Positions 7,578-17,355 are shown, counted from the stretch's first letter. The stretch is DNA of 64,000 nt from Halobaculum sp. MBLA0147 (GCF_041361345.1 NZ_JBGKAD010000001.1:2480001-2544000); one strand, 5' to 3'. Notes: generated from the sequence alone by a model not told the origin. A program made the numbers and translations.

Positions 7578-9365
7578 ATGATGAACACGCTGCTGTTGGT
7601 GCTCGCGGGCGTCCTCGCCTACTCCGCGGCCGCGACCGCGCTGTCGTCGCGCGGCTACCTCCCGGACGCAGTCCGGGTTCAGGGGCCGCTCACGACGATC
7701 CACACGAAGCGTGGCCGCCGGTTCTTGGAGTGGCTCGCCACCCCGCGTCGCTTCTGGCGCGCGTGGAGCAACCTCGGTGTCGGGATCGCGCTGGTCGTCA
7801 TGGCCGGGATGTTCCTCTTCTTGGTCCAGGCCGCGCTCGGCACCGTCCGGAACCCCTCGCCGTCGATCGCGAACGAGCCGTCGAACTTCCTCATCGTCCC
7901 CGGCGTCAACGACTTCCTCCCGCTGGCGGTCGCGCCGGAGATCGCCGCCGGGCTCCTGATCGCGCTCGTCGTCCACGAGGGCGGCCACGGGCTGTTGTGT
8001 CGCGTCGAGGACATCGACATCGACTCGATGGGCGCGGTGTTCTTCACGCTCGTCCCGGTCGGTGCCTTCGTCGAACCGGAAGAGGAGAGCCAGCGTGCGG
8101 CCGACCGCGGCGCGCGCAACCGGATGTTCGCTGCAGGCGTGACGAACAACTTCGCGGTGACGATCCTCGCGTTCGGGCTGCTGTTCGGCCCCGTGATCGG
8201 GGCGATCTCCGTCGCGCCGGGCGTCGCCGTCGCCGGCATCTACCCCGGGACGGCGGCCGACGACGCCGGCCTCGCCGCGGGCGACCGGATCACCGGGATC
8301 GACGGCCAGCCGGTCGCCAACACCTCCGAGATGGAGGCGGCGCTGTCGGCGGCCGACTCCCCGACCGTCACCGTCGAGATCGACGGCGAGGAACGACGAG
8401 AGCTGGAGCGGCGCGTCGTCGCCTTCGGGTCGGCGCCGGACAACCCGGCGAACCTCACCGTCGACCCAGAGGAGTCCGCAATCGAGGTGTACTCCGTGAA
8501 CGGGACGGCCGTCCGCACGGAGGCGGCCTTCGAGCGCGCGGCGGCCGAGCACGAACTCGCCCGCCTGAACACCAGCGCCGGCGAGCGGATCGTCCCGCTG
8601 GGGGCGTCGCTCCCCCGCGTCGCCCCCGACGGCCCGCTGGGGACTACGAGTGACGACCTGGCCAACGCCAGTGTCGTCGTGACTCGCGTCGGTGGCGACC
8701 GCGTGGTCGGCAGCGAGGCGCTCCGCGAGACCCTCGGCGCCTACGAGCCGGGTGACTCCGTCGACGTACGCGTGTACGCCGACGGGCGGTTCGAGACGTA
8801 CACCGTCACACTCGGCGAGGATCGCACCGGCGCGGCGACGCTCGGACAGGCGGACCGCGGGACGAGCGGCGTCGTGGTCGGCGACGTGGGGATCCGGATC
8901 TACCCCGCACAGACGTACCTCGGGCTGCTCGGCGGCGAGAGCGGCTCCCAGCCGTTGTCGGGGATCGTCGACTCGACGCTCGGGCTCGTGTACGTCGCCC
9001 TGATCCTACCGTTGGCGGGATCGGTCGGCCTCCTGGAGTACAACTTCGCGGGGTTCTACGGCGACGTGGCGGGGTTCTACGACGTGACCGGGCCGTTGGG
9101 GGCCTTCGGCGAGACGCCGCTGTTCCTGACCGCGAACCTCCTGTTCTGGACGGCGTGGATCAACCTCCAGTTGGGGATGTTCAACTGTATCCCCGGCTAC
9201 CCGCTGGACGGTGGGCGGATCCTCCGGATGCTCTCGGAGGGTGTCGTCTCGCGACTCCCGGTCGGCGACCGCCACACGCTCGTCCGGACGGTGACGACCT
9301 CCGTCGGGTTGGTGATGTTGGCGGCGCTCTTGGTGATCATGTTCGGCCCGCGGCTGTTGGCGTAG
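7578..9365 (+). CDS. Site-2 protease family membrane metallopeptidase (M50) with PDZ domain
   Basis: Intramembrane zinc protease of about 595 residues. Seen: N-terminal membrane helix (TLLLVLAGVLAYSAAATALS), the zinc site HEGGH at residues 133-137 in a hydrophobic segment, a PDZ domain (GIYPGTAADDAGLAAGDRIT), a second PDZ-like/soluble region, and the distal zinc motif FNCIPGYPLDGGRIL near residues 537-551 followed by further membrane helices. This is the S2P topology that cleaves membrane-bound regulators or leftover signal peptides. ATG at 7578 or 7581 are equally possible. Single gene, divergent from the ACT-domain gene. Confidence 0.9.
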   Translation: MMNTLLLVLAGVLAYSAAATALSSRGYLPDAVRVQGPLTTIHTKRGRRFLEWLATPRRFWRAWSNLGVGIALVVMAGMFLFLVQAALGTVRNPSPSIANEPSNFLIVPGVNDFLPLAVAPEIAAGLLIALVVHEGGHGLLCRVEDIDIDSMGAVFFTLVPVGAFVEPEEESQRAADRGARNRMFAAGVTNNFAVTILAFGLLFGPVIGAISVAPGVAVAGIYPGTAADDAGLAAGDRITGIDGQPVANTSEMEAALSAADSPTVTVEIDGEERRELERRVVAFGSAPDNPANLTVDPEESAIEVYSVNGTAVRTEAAFERAAAEHELARLNTSAGERIVPLGASLPRVAPDGPLGTTSDDLANASVVVTRVGGDRVVGSEALRETLGAYEPGDSVDVRVYADGRFETYTVTLGEDRTGAATLGQADRGTSGVVVGDVGIRIYPAQTYLGLLGGESGSQPLSGIVDSTLGLVYVALILPLAGSVGLLEYNFAGFYGDVAGFYDVTGPLGAFGETPLFLTANLLFWTAWINLQLGMFNCIPGYPLDGGRILRMLSEGVVSRLPVGDRHTLVRTVTTSVGLVMLAALLVIMFGPRLLA

Positions 9366-9684
9366 TCGACGACCTACGGCTGTCGGCGTAGTCGAACGGC
9401 GTTCCGTCTGGGGCTCCGACGCTCGCCGACCGACTCCGGCCTTCGCCGACCGACTCCGACGCTCGGCGGCCGGGCCTGTGGTCGACACCGTTCTGCGCCG
9501 TCCGTGACTCGGGCGCCAGTCGCCACGAGACCACTCAACGCTCGCCTTTAGCTTCCAGCGCGACTTAGTGGGCACCCGCGCTACAGACGGCTGCAGATGT
9601 CCCACAGACGTTCCCGCACACGACACACCGGTGGCTCGCGCCGCCGGACGGTGCCCTCCACTCCGAAGACGGAGGTGACGCGCC

Positions 9685-11724
9685 GTGTCGCGTAGTCGAA
9701 TCGTCCTCGCAGTCGTCCTCGCCCTCGCCTGTCAGACCGTCGTCCTCCCGGCGGCCGCGACCGGTGCGGACGTGAGTGTCGCGCGGTCGACGACGGTCTC
9801 GTCGACCGCGGCGGAACGTGTGTCCGTAGACTCCGTCTCCGACGACGTTCTGGTCGTCGACGACGACGGCGGGACGGCGTACACCACGATCCGAGCGGCG
9901 GTCGAGGCGGCGTCTGACGACGCCACGATCCGCGTCCGACCGGGGGAGTACAGACCTACCGAGGCCGTCACCGTCTCGAAGAACGTGACGATCGTCGCAC
10001 CGGACGACGCACGGATCACCGGTTGGTCGTACCCGAGTGAGGACACGTCGATCAGCGGCGACAGCTTTCCGGCGGCCTTCACCGTCGGAGACCAGGCCGC
10101 GCCGACGATCGAGGGGTTCACCATCCGTGGCCGCCCCGCCGTCGACGCGCGGTCGACCCACGGAGACTTCGTCCTCCGCAACCTGACGGTCGAGCGTCCG
10201 ATCCGGCCGGCAGTCGACGCTACGTCCGCGAGCGGGAACTGGCGCGTCGAAGACGTGACCGTCGTGACGAACGCGACTGGTGTCGACGCACGAGATACGA
10301 CCGGTGCGTGGGTTGTCGAGGACACGAGGACTCAGTACAGTGACGCCGGTGACCGACTGATCCACTCGGCCGTCGAGGCTGGAGGAAGTACGGGTACGTG
10401 GACACTCCGTAACACGACTATCGAGGGATTCCTCGTCGGTGTCGAGGCGGAGTACACCGCCGGCACCTGGGAACTTGCCGGCACTGTGATCCGGAACACG
10501 ACCGTCGCGGCGAGTACGTACCGCTCGACGGGTGCGTGGACGATCACCGACTCGCGGTTCGTGAACACGACCGTCTCCGAGCGGTTCGACTTCCGGATGC
10601 CACCGTTGACCGAAGGTGTCGCGGTGTTCGCAGACGAGACGAACGGCTCGTGGACGATCGACGCTACGTCCTTCCGAGCCAGCGAGACGGCCGACGTGTC
10701 TGCCGTCGACAGCCGGGTCCGTGGTGACGCCCGCGAGAACACCTGGGACGGCGACGACAGCCCCTCCTCGGAGGCGTGTTCTGGCAACGTCTCCTGTGGC
10801 GCGTCACCGGCCTCGTCGGCGAACGACACCGAGTCGGAACCGGACGAGCGCCCCGATGCGACCCGCCTGACGGGTGGCGGTCCGGACACTCCGCTCGCGG
10901 CCGGCGCGGGGCAGGTCGTCGCCGGCACGACGACACTCCTGGCCGGGAAACGACTCCGTGTCGTGCTCCAGTCGACGGACGGCGGGCGTCCGTTCATCCT
11001 GTCCGACACGGCCCGTGTCGACGAGGACGGCCGGTTCGTCGCCGTGTTCAACCTCTCTACGTTCGACGCCGAGCGGGCGTACAGCGTCGAGGTGTCCGGT
11101 CCGAACGAGACACTCGTCGTCCGGAAGGCGACCCTCGCCGACTGCACGGCCACTTCGTGTGGTGTCGGCCCGGCGGCCGACGTGCCGAACGGGACACGGG
11201 TGAACGACACCGACGGCACCGTCGTCGTCGCGCCGGCTCCCGGCCAGGTGGTGAGTGGCCGAACGAACCTGTCGGCCGGAACCCCACTCGTCGTCAGAGC
11301 GACCTACGACGACGGGACACCGTTCCTGAAGAGTCGCGAGGCGACGGTCCGAGCCGACGGTCGGTACCGGACCGTGTTCGACTTCAGCGGGATCGACGAC
11401 GAGACGACCTTCTCCGTGACGGTCCGTGCGAACGACAGTGTCGTCGCGACGACACGGGGGCGTGTCGACTGCGAGGCTTCGTCCACGGCGACCGCCTGCC
11501 CGGACGGGGAGGCGTCGACTGCCTCCGACGACGTCGGTGTCGAGACGACCACCACGCCCCCCACCACACCGACTACGACCGACCCCCCGACCCTGACCGT
11601 CGTCGATTCTCCGAGTGCGACCGACGGTGGTGACGACTGGCCGGTGGTCGGTGTGCTCCTCCTCGGCGGTGGCACGTTCGGTGTGATCGGCGTCGTGCTC
11701 CTCCTCGGGCTCGGCGACCGGTGA
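9685..11724 (+). CDS. Secreted surface protein with beta-helix (pectin lyase-like) domain
   Basis: A 679-residue exported protein. The signal peptide is residues 1-27 (SRSRIVLAVVLALACQTVVL, ending AAA-TGA). Residues 60-320 are parallel beta-helix repeats: TTIRAAVEAASDDATIRVRP then recurring units such as TSGNWRVEDVTVVTNATG and STGTWTLRNTTIEGFLVGVE. Two later Ig-like modules (GQVVAGTTTLLAGKRLRVVL and GQVVSGRTNLSAGTPLVVRA) resemble each other and the BGTF surface module of haloarchaeal S-layer-type proteins. A Thr/Pro stalk near 620 is followed by a C-terminal membrane helix. GTG start at 9685 has ggaggtga just before it. The 319 bp upstream gap holds only short imperfect repeats of gccgaccgactccg. 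Confidence 0.8.
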   Translation: MSRSRIVLAVVLALACQTVVLPAAATGADVSVARSTTVSSTAAERVSVDSVSDDVLVVDDDGGTAYTTIRAAVEAASDDATIRVRPGEYRPTEAVTVSKNVTIVAPDDARITGWSYPSEDTSISGDSFPAAFTVGDQAAPTIEGFTIRGRPAVDARSTHGDFVLRNLTVERPIRPAVDATSASGNWRVEDVTVVTNATGVDARDTTGAWVVEDTRTQYSDAGDRLIHSAVEAGGSTGTWTLRNTTIEGFLVGVEAEYTAGTWELAGTVIRNTTVAASTYRSTGAWTITDSRFVNTTVSERFDFRMPPLTEGVAVFADETNGSWTIDATSFRASETADVSAVDSRVRGDARENTWDGDDSPSSEACSGNVSCGASPASSANDTESEPDERPDATRLTGGGPDTPLAAGAGQVVAGTTTLLAGKRLRVVLQSTDGGRPFILSDTARVDEDGRFVAVFNLSTFDAERAYSVEVSGPNETLVVRKATLADCTATSCGVGPAADVPNGTRVNDTDGTVVVAPAPGQVVSGRTNLSAGTPLVVRATYDDGTPFLKSREATVRADGRYRTVFDFSGIDDETTFSVTVRANDSVVATTRGRVDCEASSTATACPDGEASTASDDVGVETTTTPPTTPTTTDPPTLTVVDSPSATDGGDDWPVVGVLLLGGGTFGVIGVVLLLGLGDR

Positions 11725-11816
11725 CGCGTGTCACTCGGCGAGCCTCCGCGACTGCCGACGCACGTGATCCAGAGCGACGCGACGACTCCCCCACTCGACG
11801 ACCGCCGACACCGATC

Positions 11817-12428
11817 TCAGTCGTCGAACAGGACCGCGAGCAGTCCGGCGACGACGAGCACGCCGAGGAAGAAGGTCAGTCCCGGCTCGAGGAACTCGAA
11901 GACGAGCCAGACGATCCCGTCGGGACTCGCCAGCGACGAACCGCGACTGGCCGCGCCGATGTCGTCGGCGGGCGGGAGCAGCGTCTGGCGGAACCGTTCG
12001 GCGCCCGCCTGGACGAACAGACTCCCGAGCGCGACCGCACCCACCCCGGCGACGAGTCGTCGTAACGAGTCGCGGACGGCCGACGGCGCGGCCGCGTCCC
12101 CGACGAACACCAGCGGGTCGCTCGCCGGACCGTAGACGACCATCTCGTTGCCCTTCTCGGAGTAGACCGTGTCGACCGGCGCGACCAGGGCAGACGACTC
12201 CAGCTCCGAGAGGTGGTACTGGACGTTCTGGACGGTCGTGTCGAGCCGGTCGGCGAGTTCCGTCGTCGTCGCCGGCGACGCCGTCACCGACCGGTAGATC
12301 TCCCGACGAGTGTCCGCCGAGAGCGCGTCCAACACCTCGTCGGCAGCCTCGTCGTCGACCGACAACACCCGCGTGTCACTGTCGGCCTGGGGCTCCCGCG
12401 ACCGGAGTCGCTCGATCGGACTCACCAT
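11817..12428 (-). CDS. ArsR-like winged-helix regulator with C-terminal membrane helices
   Basis: A 203-residue protein. Residues 25-100 form an ArsR-type winged helix (VLDALSADTRREIYRSVTAS, TTELADRLDTTVQNVQYHLS), followed by AEAlike wing YSEKGNEMVVYGPASDPLVF; residues 120-203 contain two hydrophobic stretches (LVAGVGAVALGSLFV and LTFFLGVLVVAGLLAVLF) that would tether it to the membrane. This arrangement is common in haloarchaea and suggests membrane-localised sensing. ATG at 12428 preferred over one 15 codons upstream because the family starts near MVSPIERLRS. It directly follows the subtilase gene on the same strand (45 bp), so they may be co-regulated. Confidence 0.82.
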   Translation of the reverse strand: MVSPIERLRSREPQADSDTRVLSVDDEAADEVLDALSADTRREIYRSVTASPATTTELADRLDTTVQNVQYHLSELESSALVAPVDTVYSEKGNEMVVYGPASDPLVFVGDAAAPSAVRDSLRRLVAGVGAVALGSLFVQAGAERFRQTLLPPADDIGAASRGSSLASPDGIVWLVFEFLEPGLTFFLGVLVVAGLLAVLFDD

Positions 12429-12473
12429 CGTCAGTCGGCGTTGGCCCTCGCGCGAAGTAAGTGCTGTCGCCAC

Positions 12474-13970
12474 TCAAACGACGACTGTAGTGCGCGCCGG
12501 GACGCGATCCGGCGTGGTCGCGTTCCCCGTCGACCCGTCGCTCGCCGTTCGGTTCGTAGCGTCTCGGACGGCACGCACCGGGCGCACCACGCCAGCACCG
12601 TCGCGGTCGAGACGAGTGTCGTTCTCGATTCGTTCGGCCCCCGGTTCGGGTGACGGTGGCGGTGTCGAGCCGGGTGACCCTGGTGTCGCCGTCACCGGGT
12701 CGACCGGCCGCGCGGTCCGTTCGAGCAGTCGCTCGACCGCTCTCGGGGTCGCGTCGGGCCGCACCTCCAACAGGAGCGCGGCGACGCCGGCGACGTACGG
12801 AGCCGCCGCCGAGGAGCCGACGAGTCCACGCGGGACGGCCCGCGTCCGTAGCCGGTCGGGTGCGACGAGGTCGACGCCGGGGCCGCGGGGAGCGCCGACG
12901 GAACTGAACGGCTCGACGCGCGCGTCGCGCTCGTCGTACGCACCGACGGCGAGAACACCGTCCCCGGTCGCCGGCGCGACGAGACTCCCGGCGGGCGTCG
13001 TCGGCCGCACCTCGTGTGTCGGCGACTCGATCCGGATCGGGACACCGCGTGCCGCCGTTGGACCACGGAGTCGGAGGAGGTACTCCCCATCCGGGTCCAC
13101 GTCGGTGACGATCCGTTCGTTGGGTGTCCCGTCGTCCGGGAACGGCCGCGAGCGAGCGACGAGCCGACTCCGGTCGCCGTCGACGCGGTACAGCCGAAGG
13201 TCGAACGCCGTCCCGACCCGCTCTCGCGGCCACGAGAGCCACACCCGGAGCCGGTCCACGTCACCCGCGAGCCGGAGCGTCGTCCGGTCGCCGAACCGGT
13301 GGATGCCGTCTCCCCGTGGCCGGAACGCCCCACGCCAGTGACGGGTGGCGAGGTTCCCCGCCGGGGCGACGACGACGACCCCGCGGTCGACGGCCGCGGC
13401 TGCGGCGCGTGCCACCCGCGAGGAGCCGTCGCCGGGTTTCCCGTACGCCGCGACGGGGGCGACGATCACGTCCACGTCGCGGTCCAGCAGCCACGCCACG
13501 GCCGTACGGACGCCGTCCGTCGACCCGACGCGTGCCAGGTACAACTCGGCGTCCGGTGCGGTCCGCGCGACGAGTGCCGCCGCCGCGGTCCCGTGGTCGT
13601 TGCGTCCGCCACCGGCGACCCCGCCCGTGGGAGCGAAGCTCCGACTCTCTGCGATTCGTCCCGCGAGTGGTCGCCGGTCGGTCTCGAACCCCGTCGCGTC
13701 GATCACACCGACGGTGACGTTCGAGCCGGTGACGTCCCGTCGGTGGAGGCGGTCGAGCGAAGCCGGGAGCGACACACCCGACCGTTCTGGGCTCGGCGTG
13801 GTCGCTGCGTCCGCCGGCGGTGACCCGTCGTCGCCGGCGGTGTCGTCGACCGCGAGGAGTGCACTCCCGACCACGCTACTCAGCACCACCCCGACGAGGA
13901 CGACGACCACGGCTACGCGTCGACGCGTCCGTGACTCTGCGTGGAGGGCCGTGTCGCGCACTGTCTTCAC
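12474..13970 (-). CDS. Membrane-anchored S8 (subtilisin-like) serine protease
   Basis: A 498-residue protease with a basic N-terminus and one membrane helix (residues 18-41, VAVVVVLVGVVLSSVVGS). The catalytic triad is visible: D91 in VGVIDATGF, H126 in NDHGTAAAALV and Ser in GSSAAAPYVAGVAALL near residue 390; oxyanion Asn in VVVAPAGN. A jelly-roll-like insert (TTLRLAGDVDRLRVWLSWPR) lies between Asn and Ser regions. The usual G-T-S-x-A signature reads GSSAAAP, still compatible with activity. The C-terminal 60 residues are Pro/Thr-rich. The substrate is unknown; the upstream ArsR-like gene may regulate it. Confidence 0.85.
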   Translation of the reverse strand: MKTVRDTALHAESRTRRRVAVVVVLVGVVLSSVVGSALLAVDDTAGDDGSPPADAATTPSPERSGVSLPASLDRLHRRDVTGSNVTVGVIDATGFETDRRPLAGRIAESRSFAPTGGVAGGGRNDHGTAAAALVARTAPDAELYLARVGSTDGVRTAVAWLLDRDVDVIVAPVAAYGKPGDGSSRVARAAAAAVDRGVVVVAPAGNLATRHWRGAFRPRGDGIHRFGDRTTLRLAGDVDRLRVWLSWPRERVGTAFDLRLYRVDGDRSRLVARSRPFPDDGTPNERIVTDVDPDGEYLLRLRGPTAARGVPIRIESPTHEVRPTTPAGSLVAPATGDGVLAVGAYDERDARVEPFSSVGAPRGPGVDLVAPDRLRTRAVPRGLVGSSAAAPYVAGVAALLLEVRPDATPRAVERLLERTARPVDPVTATPGSPGSTPPPSPEPGAERIENDTRLDRDGAGVVRPVRAVRDATNRTASDGSTGNATTPDRVPARTTVVV

Positions 13971-14015
13971 CGTCCGTTCGGCTCGTCAGTGGCAGCGACG
14001 GTGTGTCGGCGCCGA

Positions 14016-14738
14016 TCAGCCGTCGTTCGTCTCTGTGGACCCGTCGACGCCGCCGTCCGTCTCGACGTCTGCGCCGTTCTGCACGGCGTCCGGGTCGTCT
14101 ACACTGTTCTCGTCGGCGACGGACCCGTCGTCGCCGACAGCTTCGGTCTCGTCGTCGACACCGTCGGTACGAGACTCGGTGTCGGCGACGGTGGACTCCC
14201 GCTCGTCACCGTCGTCCGACTGCCCTTCGCCGTGTCCGTGACGGGCCGCGAACTCGGCCGGCGTGGCGTCCGGCCGCTCGAACTCGCCGAAGTCGCGCTC
14301 GTGGTGGCGGATCACCTGCTCGGCGATCCACGCGGAGTGGTCGTCGTCGAAACACCACGCGTCGTCGGGTGTCTCCACCTCGAACCGCTCGTCGGTGGCG
14401 AAGGCGACGTAGACGTGGTAGAACCCCAAGATCACGTCCGCGAACTCCTCGGCTTGGTCGCCGGACTCTCGGCGCTTCTCAGCGAGGTGGTCGTGGCCGG
14501 CGTCGGTCAACGCGAAGTACTTCCGGTCCGGTTCGTCCTCGCGTTCGATCCGCTCGGCCCAGCCCTCGTCCTCGAACTTGTAGAGGATCGGGTAGACGGA
14601 GCCGTACGACGGCTCCCAGTGGCCGCCGCTGATCTCCTCGATCTCCTTGAGGATCTCGTAGCCGTACCGCGGACGCTCCTCCAACAACTCCAGCATCAGG
14701 TACGAGATGAGCCCACGCGGGGGGCCGCTCTTCCGCAT
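14016..14738 (-). CDS. PadR family transcriptional regulator with acidic tail
   Basis: A 240-residue regulator. Residues 5-95 form a canonical PadR winged helix (RGLISYLMLELLEERPRYGY, SGGHWEPSYGSVYPILYKFE, KYFALTDAGHDHL). Residues 100-165 form a helical C-terminal region (DQAEEFADVILGFYHVYVAF) and the last 75 residues are an Asp/Glu/Ser/Thr low-complexity tail. The frame extends upstream, but ATG 14738 sits immediately before MRKSGPPRGLISY, the usual PadR start. It is divergent from the DUF106 gene; the 175 bp between them includes an AT-rich gaactttttgt at 14879-14889 that would serve the DUF106 gene. Confidence 0.88.
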   Translation of the reverse strand: MRKSGPPRGLISYLMLELLEERPRYGYEILKEIEEISGGHWEPSYGSVYPILYKFEDEGWAERIEREDEPDRKYFALTDAGHDHLAEKRRESGDQAEEFADVILGFYHVYVAFATDERFEVETPDDAWCFDDDHSAWIAEQVIRHHERDFGEFERPDATPAEFAARHGHGEGQSDDGDERESTVADTESRTDGVDDETEAVGDDGSVADENSVDDPDAVQNGADVETDGGVDGSTETNDG

Positions 14739-14913
14739 CGGCCTCACTTTCCGCCGGTTCGCGCCTAAGCGTTTCGATGGCCGCAGACTGGAACGACGAG
14801 GAGCGTCGTGCGGACCCGCTCTCGTCCCGACTCGACTCCCTCGCGTCGACCGCTCTCTCGCGGGCCGAGTACGCGCCCCGAACTTTTTGTCGCGCCGGTC
14901 GGATACGACGCGT

Positions 14914-15573
14914 GTGCCACTCGAGAACCCCTCCACTTGGACGACTCTGGACAAGGCCGTGGCCGTGACCGCGCTCGTGTTGGCCTCCGGCTACGCCGTG
15001 GGGCCGGTCCGCGAGTTGGTGATCGCCGGCGTCTCCGGACTCGTCGGCCCGCTCGCGGTCTGGCTCCCGTTCTCCGGCCTCGTGGCGGTGTTGGGTGGCG
15101 TCTCCGGACTCGCCGGCACCGCGGCACGCGCCTACGCGCAAGACCGGGCGCTCGTCGAACGTGCCAGGGCCAGGACGGAGGAACTCCGCGAAGAACTCGC
15201 CGCCGCGACCAGTGACGCAGACGATACGGACGGCGGTAGAGACGGCACGAGTGCCGGCGGTGCGGACGACGTGGCCGCCCTCCAGGCGGAACTCCGCGAG
15301 CAGACGCTCACGGTGGTCTCCGAGAGTGTCAAGCCGGCCGCCTACGGCGCGGCGGTGTCGATCCCGGCGTTCCTCTGGCTCCGGTGGGCGGTCGCCGCGC
15401 CGGCCGCGGCGGTCGTGCCGGCCGCGACGACGCTACCCGTCGTCGGGACGATCGCGTGGTCGGCGACGCTCGTCGGCCCGCTCAAACTGTGGCTCGTCTG
15501 GTACCTCGGCGCGTCGCTGTCCGTCGGCGCGCTCTCGCGGCGCCTCGCTGCCCGACTCGGCCCGACGGCCTGA
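14914..15573 (+). CDS. DUF106 (EMC3/TMCO1-like) membrane insertase-family protein
   Basis: A 219-residue integral membrane protein of the archaeal DUF106 family, distant relatives of YidC/Oxa1, EMC3 and TMCO1 that insert membrane proteins. Three hydrophobic segments plus a charged coiled-coil loop: AVAVTALVLASGYAVG, FSGLVAVLGGVSGLAGTA, then the coiled coil (ALVERARARTEELREELAAA), an acidic insert, KPAAYGAAVSIPAFLWLRW and the last helix TLVGPLKLWLVWYLGASL. Start GTG at 14914; no leader beyond about 10-25 bp from the AT-rich promoter-like box, as is usual in haloarchaea. Confidence 0.85.
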   Translation: MPLENPSTWTTLDKAVAVTALVLASGYAVGPVRELVIAGVSGLVGPLAVWLPFSGLVAVLGGVSGLAGTAARAYAQDRALVERARARTEELREELAAATSDADDTDGGRDGTSAGGADDVAALQAELREQTLTVVSESVKPAAYGAAVSIPAFLWLRWAVAAPAAAVVPAATTLPVVGTIAWSATLVGPLKLWLVWYLGASLSVGALSRRLAARLGPTA

Positions 15574-15663
15574 CTCGACGGTCCACGCCGGCGGCTCTCA
15601 CCCCCACGCCAGCGACAGCCGCTCTGTCACCGGGCGGGATCGCCCTCGGCCACTGCCGCCGAC

Positions 15664-17355
15664 TCAGGCCTCGCGACGCAGCCGTTCGACGACGAACTCC
15701 CGCTCGAGTTCGCCCAGGAACTCACCGAGTCGCGGTCCCTGCGTGTCGTCGAAGAACAGCCGGTAGCCCGCCTCGAAGAACGCGGACACGTCCACGTCGT
15801 GGCGCTTGGCCGCCTCGTACACCTCACCCTGGATCGCCTCGCCGTCGTGGCCCTCGGCGACGAAGTCGGCCAAGTCGTCCAGCGCGGCCTCGGTGGCGGC
15901 GTCGAAGTCGTGGGCCGGCAGCGCCGTCTGCAGCCGGTAGTTGTAGGCGTTGTCACACCGCTCGGCCCACTCGCGGGCCCGTTCCACGCGTTCGAGTGCG
16001 GCGTCGATCGCCCACTCCGGGGTGTCTGCGTCGAAGTGCCCCTCGTCGCGGGCCAGCTGCACGCGGAACTCGCGGTCCTCGACCATCCCGAGCACCGCCG
16101 CGAACGTGAACGGGAGCCGGACGCGATCGGGTCGCACCTCGTCGACGAGGAACGGGTACGCGCGCTCGGCCAACGCCTCGAGTTCCGGCTGTGCCTCCTC
16201 CTCGCCGAAGTAGATCCGCTCGAAGCGGTCGAACTCGTCGACGAGTTGGTCGAGGCGACTCACGTCGAAGTCCTTCGCTCGCCCGGGGTTCCGGAGGAAG
16301 AAGTACTTCACCACCGCCGGCTCGATCAGCTTCGCCACCTCCTCGACCGTGACGACGTGGCCCGACGACGAGGAGAGCGCCTCCCCGTCGAGCGTGAACC
16401 ACTCGTAGACGAACGGGACCGGCGGCTCCTCGTCGAACACCTCGCGGGCGATCCGCTCGCCGGAAGGCCACGATCCCTCCGCGTGGTCCTTCCCGAACGG
16501 CTCGCAGTCGACGCCCAGCGTCGACCACTGGGCCGGCCACTCGAAGCGCCACGGGAGCTTCCCCGCTCGCAGGGAGACGCGTCCGGTCGCGCCACACCCC
16601 TCGATCTCCTCGTCGCCGGCGTCGAACCCCGTACACGCGAACCCGATCGTCCGCTCGTCGAGGTCCACGTCGGACACGTCGTCGGTGAGCGTGCCACACT
16701 CTGGACACTGTGCGACGAACGGGAGGTCGTCGGCGCTGGCCGAGGCCTGGAACTCCGCGAGCACCGCGGCGGCGGTCTCCGCGTCGCCCACCACCGTGTC
16801 GACGGCGTCGTCGAACCGTCCCGACTCGTAGAGCTCCGTGTTCGACTCGAACGTCACCGGCACGTCGAGCAGGGCCGCGCTGTCGCGCAACAGGCCGGTG
16901 AAGTGGTCGCCGTAGGAGTCGTGACAGTCTCCGAACGGGTCCGGCACGTCCGTGTACGGGACGCCGAGGTTCCGCCCGAGCGCGCCGGCGTCCACCTCGC
17001 CGAGGCCGACGATCTCCCAGTCGGCCGTCGCGAGGTTGTGTGGCACCTTCCGCAACGCGTCGCGGTCGTCGCTGGTGAACACCTGTTCGACCTCGTAGCC
17101 GCGTTCCCGCAGCACCTCGGCGACGAAGTACCCCCGGAGAATCTCGTTGAAGTGCCCGAGGTGGGGGATGCCGGACGGGGAGACACCGCCCTTGATCACG
17201 ATGGGTTCCTCGGGGTCGCGTGCCAGGATCTCGTCCGCGAGCTCGTCCGCCCAGAACACACGGTACGCCTCGCCGTCCCCGTCGTCGTCCGCCCGCGTGC
17301 CGGCACCCGGCGTGGGGGCCGGTGTCGCCTCCTCGTCGGCGTCGTCCGTACTCAT
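15664..17355 (-). CDS. lysS: Lysyl-tRNA synthetase, class I
   Basis: Charges tRNA-Lys; archaeal class I form of 563 residues. Seen: HLGH at 65-68 (HIGH motif), a zinc-knuckle Cys pair CPEC at 217-220 with more Cys at 241 and 254 (zinc insertion), and the position of the KMSKS loop at about 326-332, which reads ALSSSSG instead of the usual KMSSSKG. The C-terminal anticodon-binding cage covers 400-563. ATG 17355 is chosen over MCM at 17361. A disordered N-terminal tail of 25 residues precedes the domain. It lies 130 bp downstream of pyrH on the same strand, so an operon is likely. Confidence 0.94.
   Translation of the reverse strand: MSTDDADEEATPAPTPGAGTRADDDGDGEAYRVFWADELADEILARDPEEPIVIKGGVSPSGIPHLGHFNEILRGYFVAEVLRERGYEVEQVFTSDDRDALRKVPHNLATADWEIVGLGEVDAGALGRNLGVPYTDVPDPFGDCHDSYGDHFTGLLRDSAALLDVPVTFESNTELYESGRFDDAVDTVVGDAETAAAVLAEFQASASADDLPFVAQCPECGTLTDDVSDVDLDERTIGFACTGFDAGDEEIEGCGATGRVSLRAGKLPWRFEWPAQWSTLGVDCEPFGKDHAEGSWPSGERIAREVFDEEPPVPFVYEWFTLDGEALSSSSGHVVTVEEVAKLIEPAVVKYFFLRNPGRAKDFDVSRLDQLVDEFDRFERIYFGEEEAQPELEALAERAYPFLVDEVRPDRVRLPFTFAAVLGMVEDREFRVQLARDEGHFDADTPEWAIDAALERVERAREWAERCDNAYNYRLQTALPAHDFDAATEAALDDLADFVAEGHDGEAIQGEVYEAAKRHDVDVSAFFEAGYRLFFDDTQGPRLGEFLGELEREFVVERLRREA

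Noticed and set aside
12474-13970. Subtilase as an inactive homologue
   Set aside because: Asp, His, oxyanion Asn and Ser positions are all present; the GSSAAAP variation alone is not evidence of inactivity.
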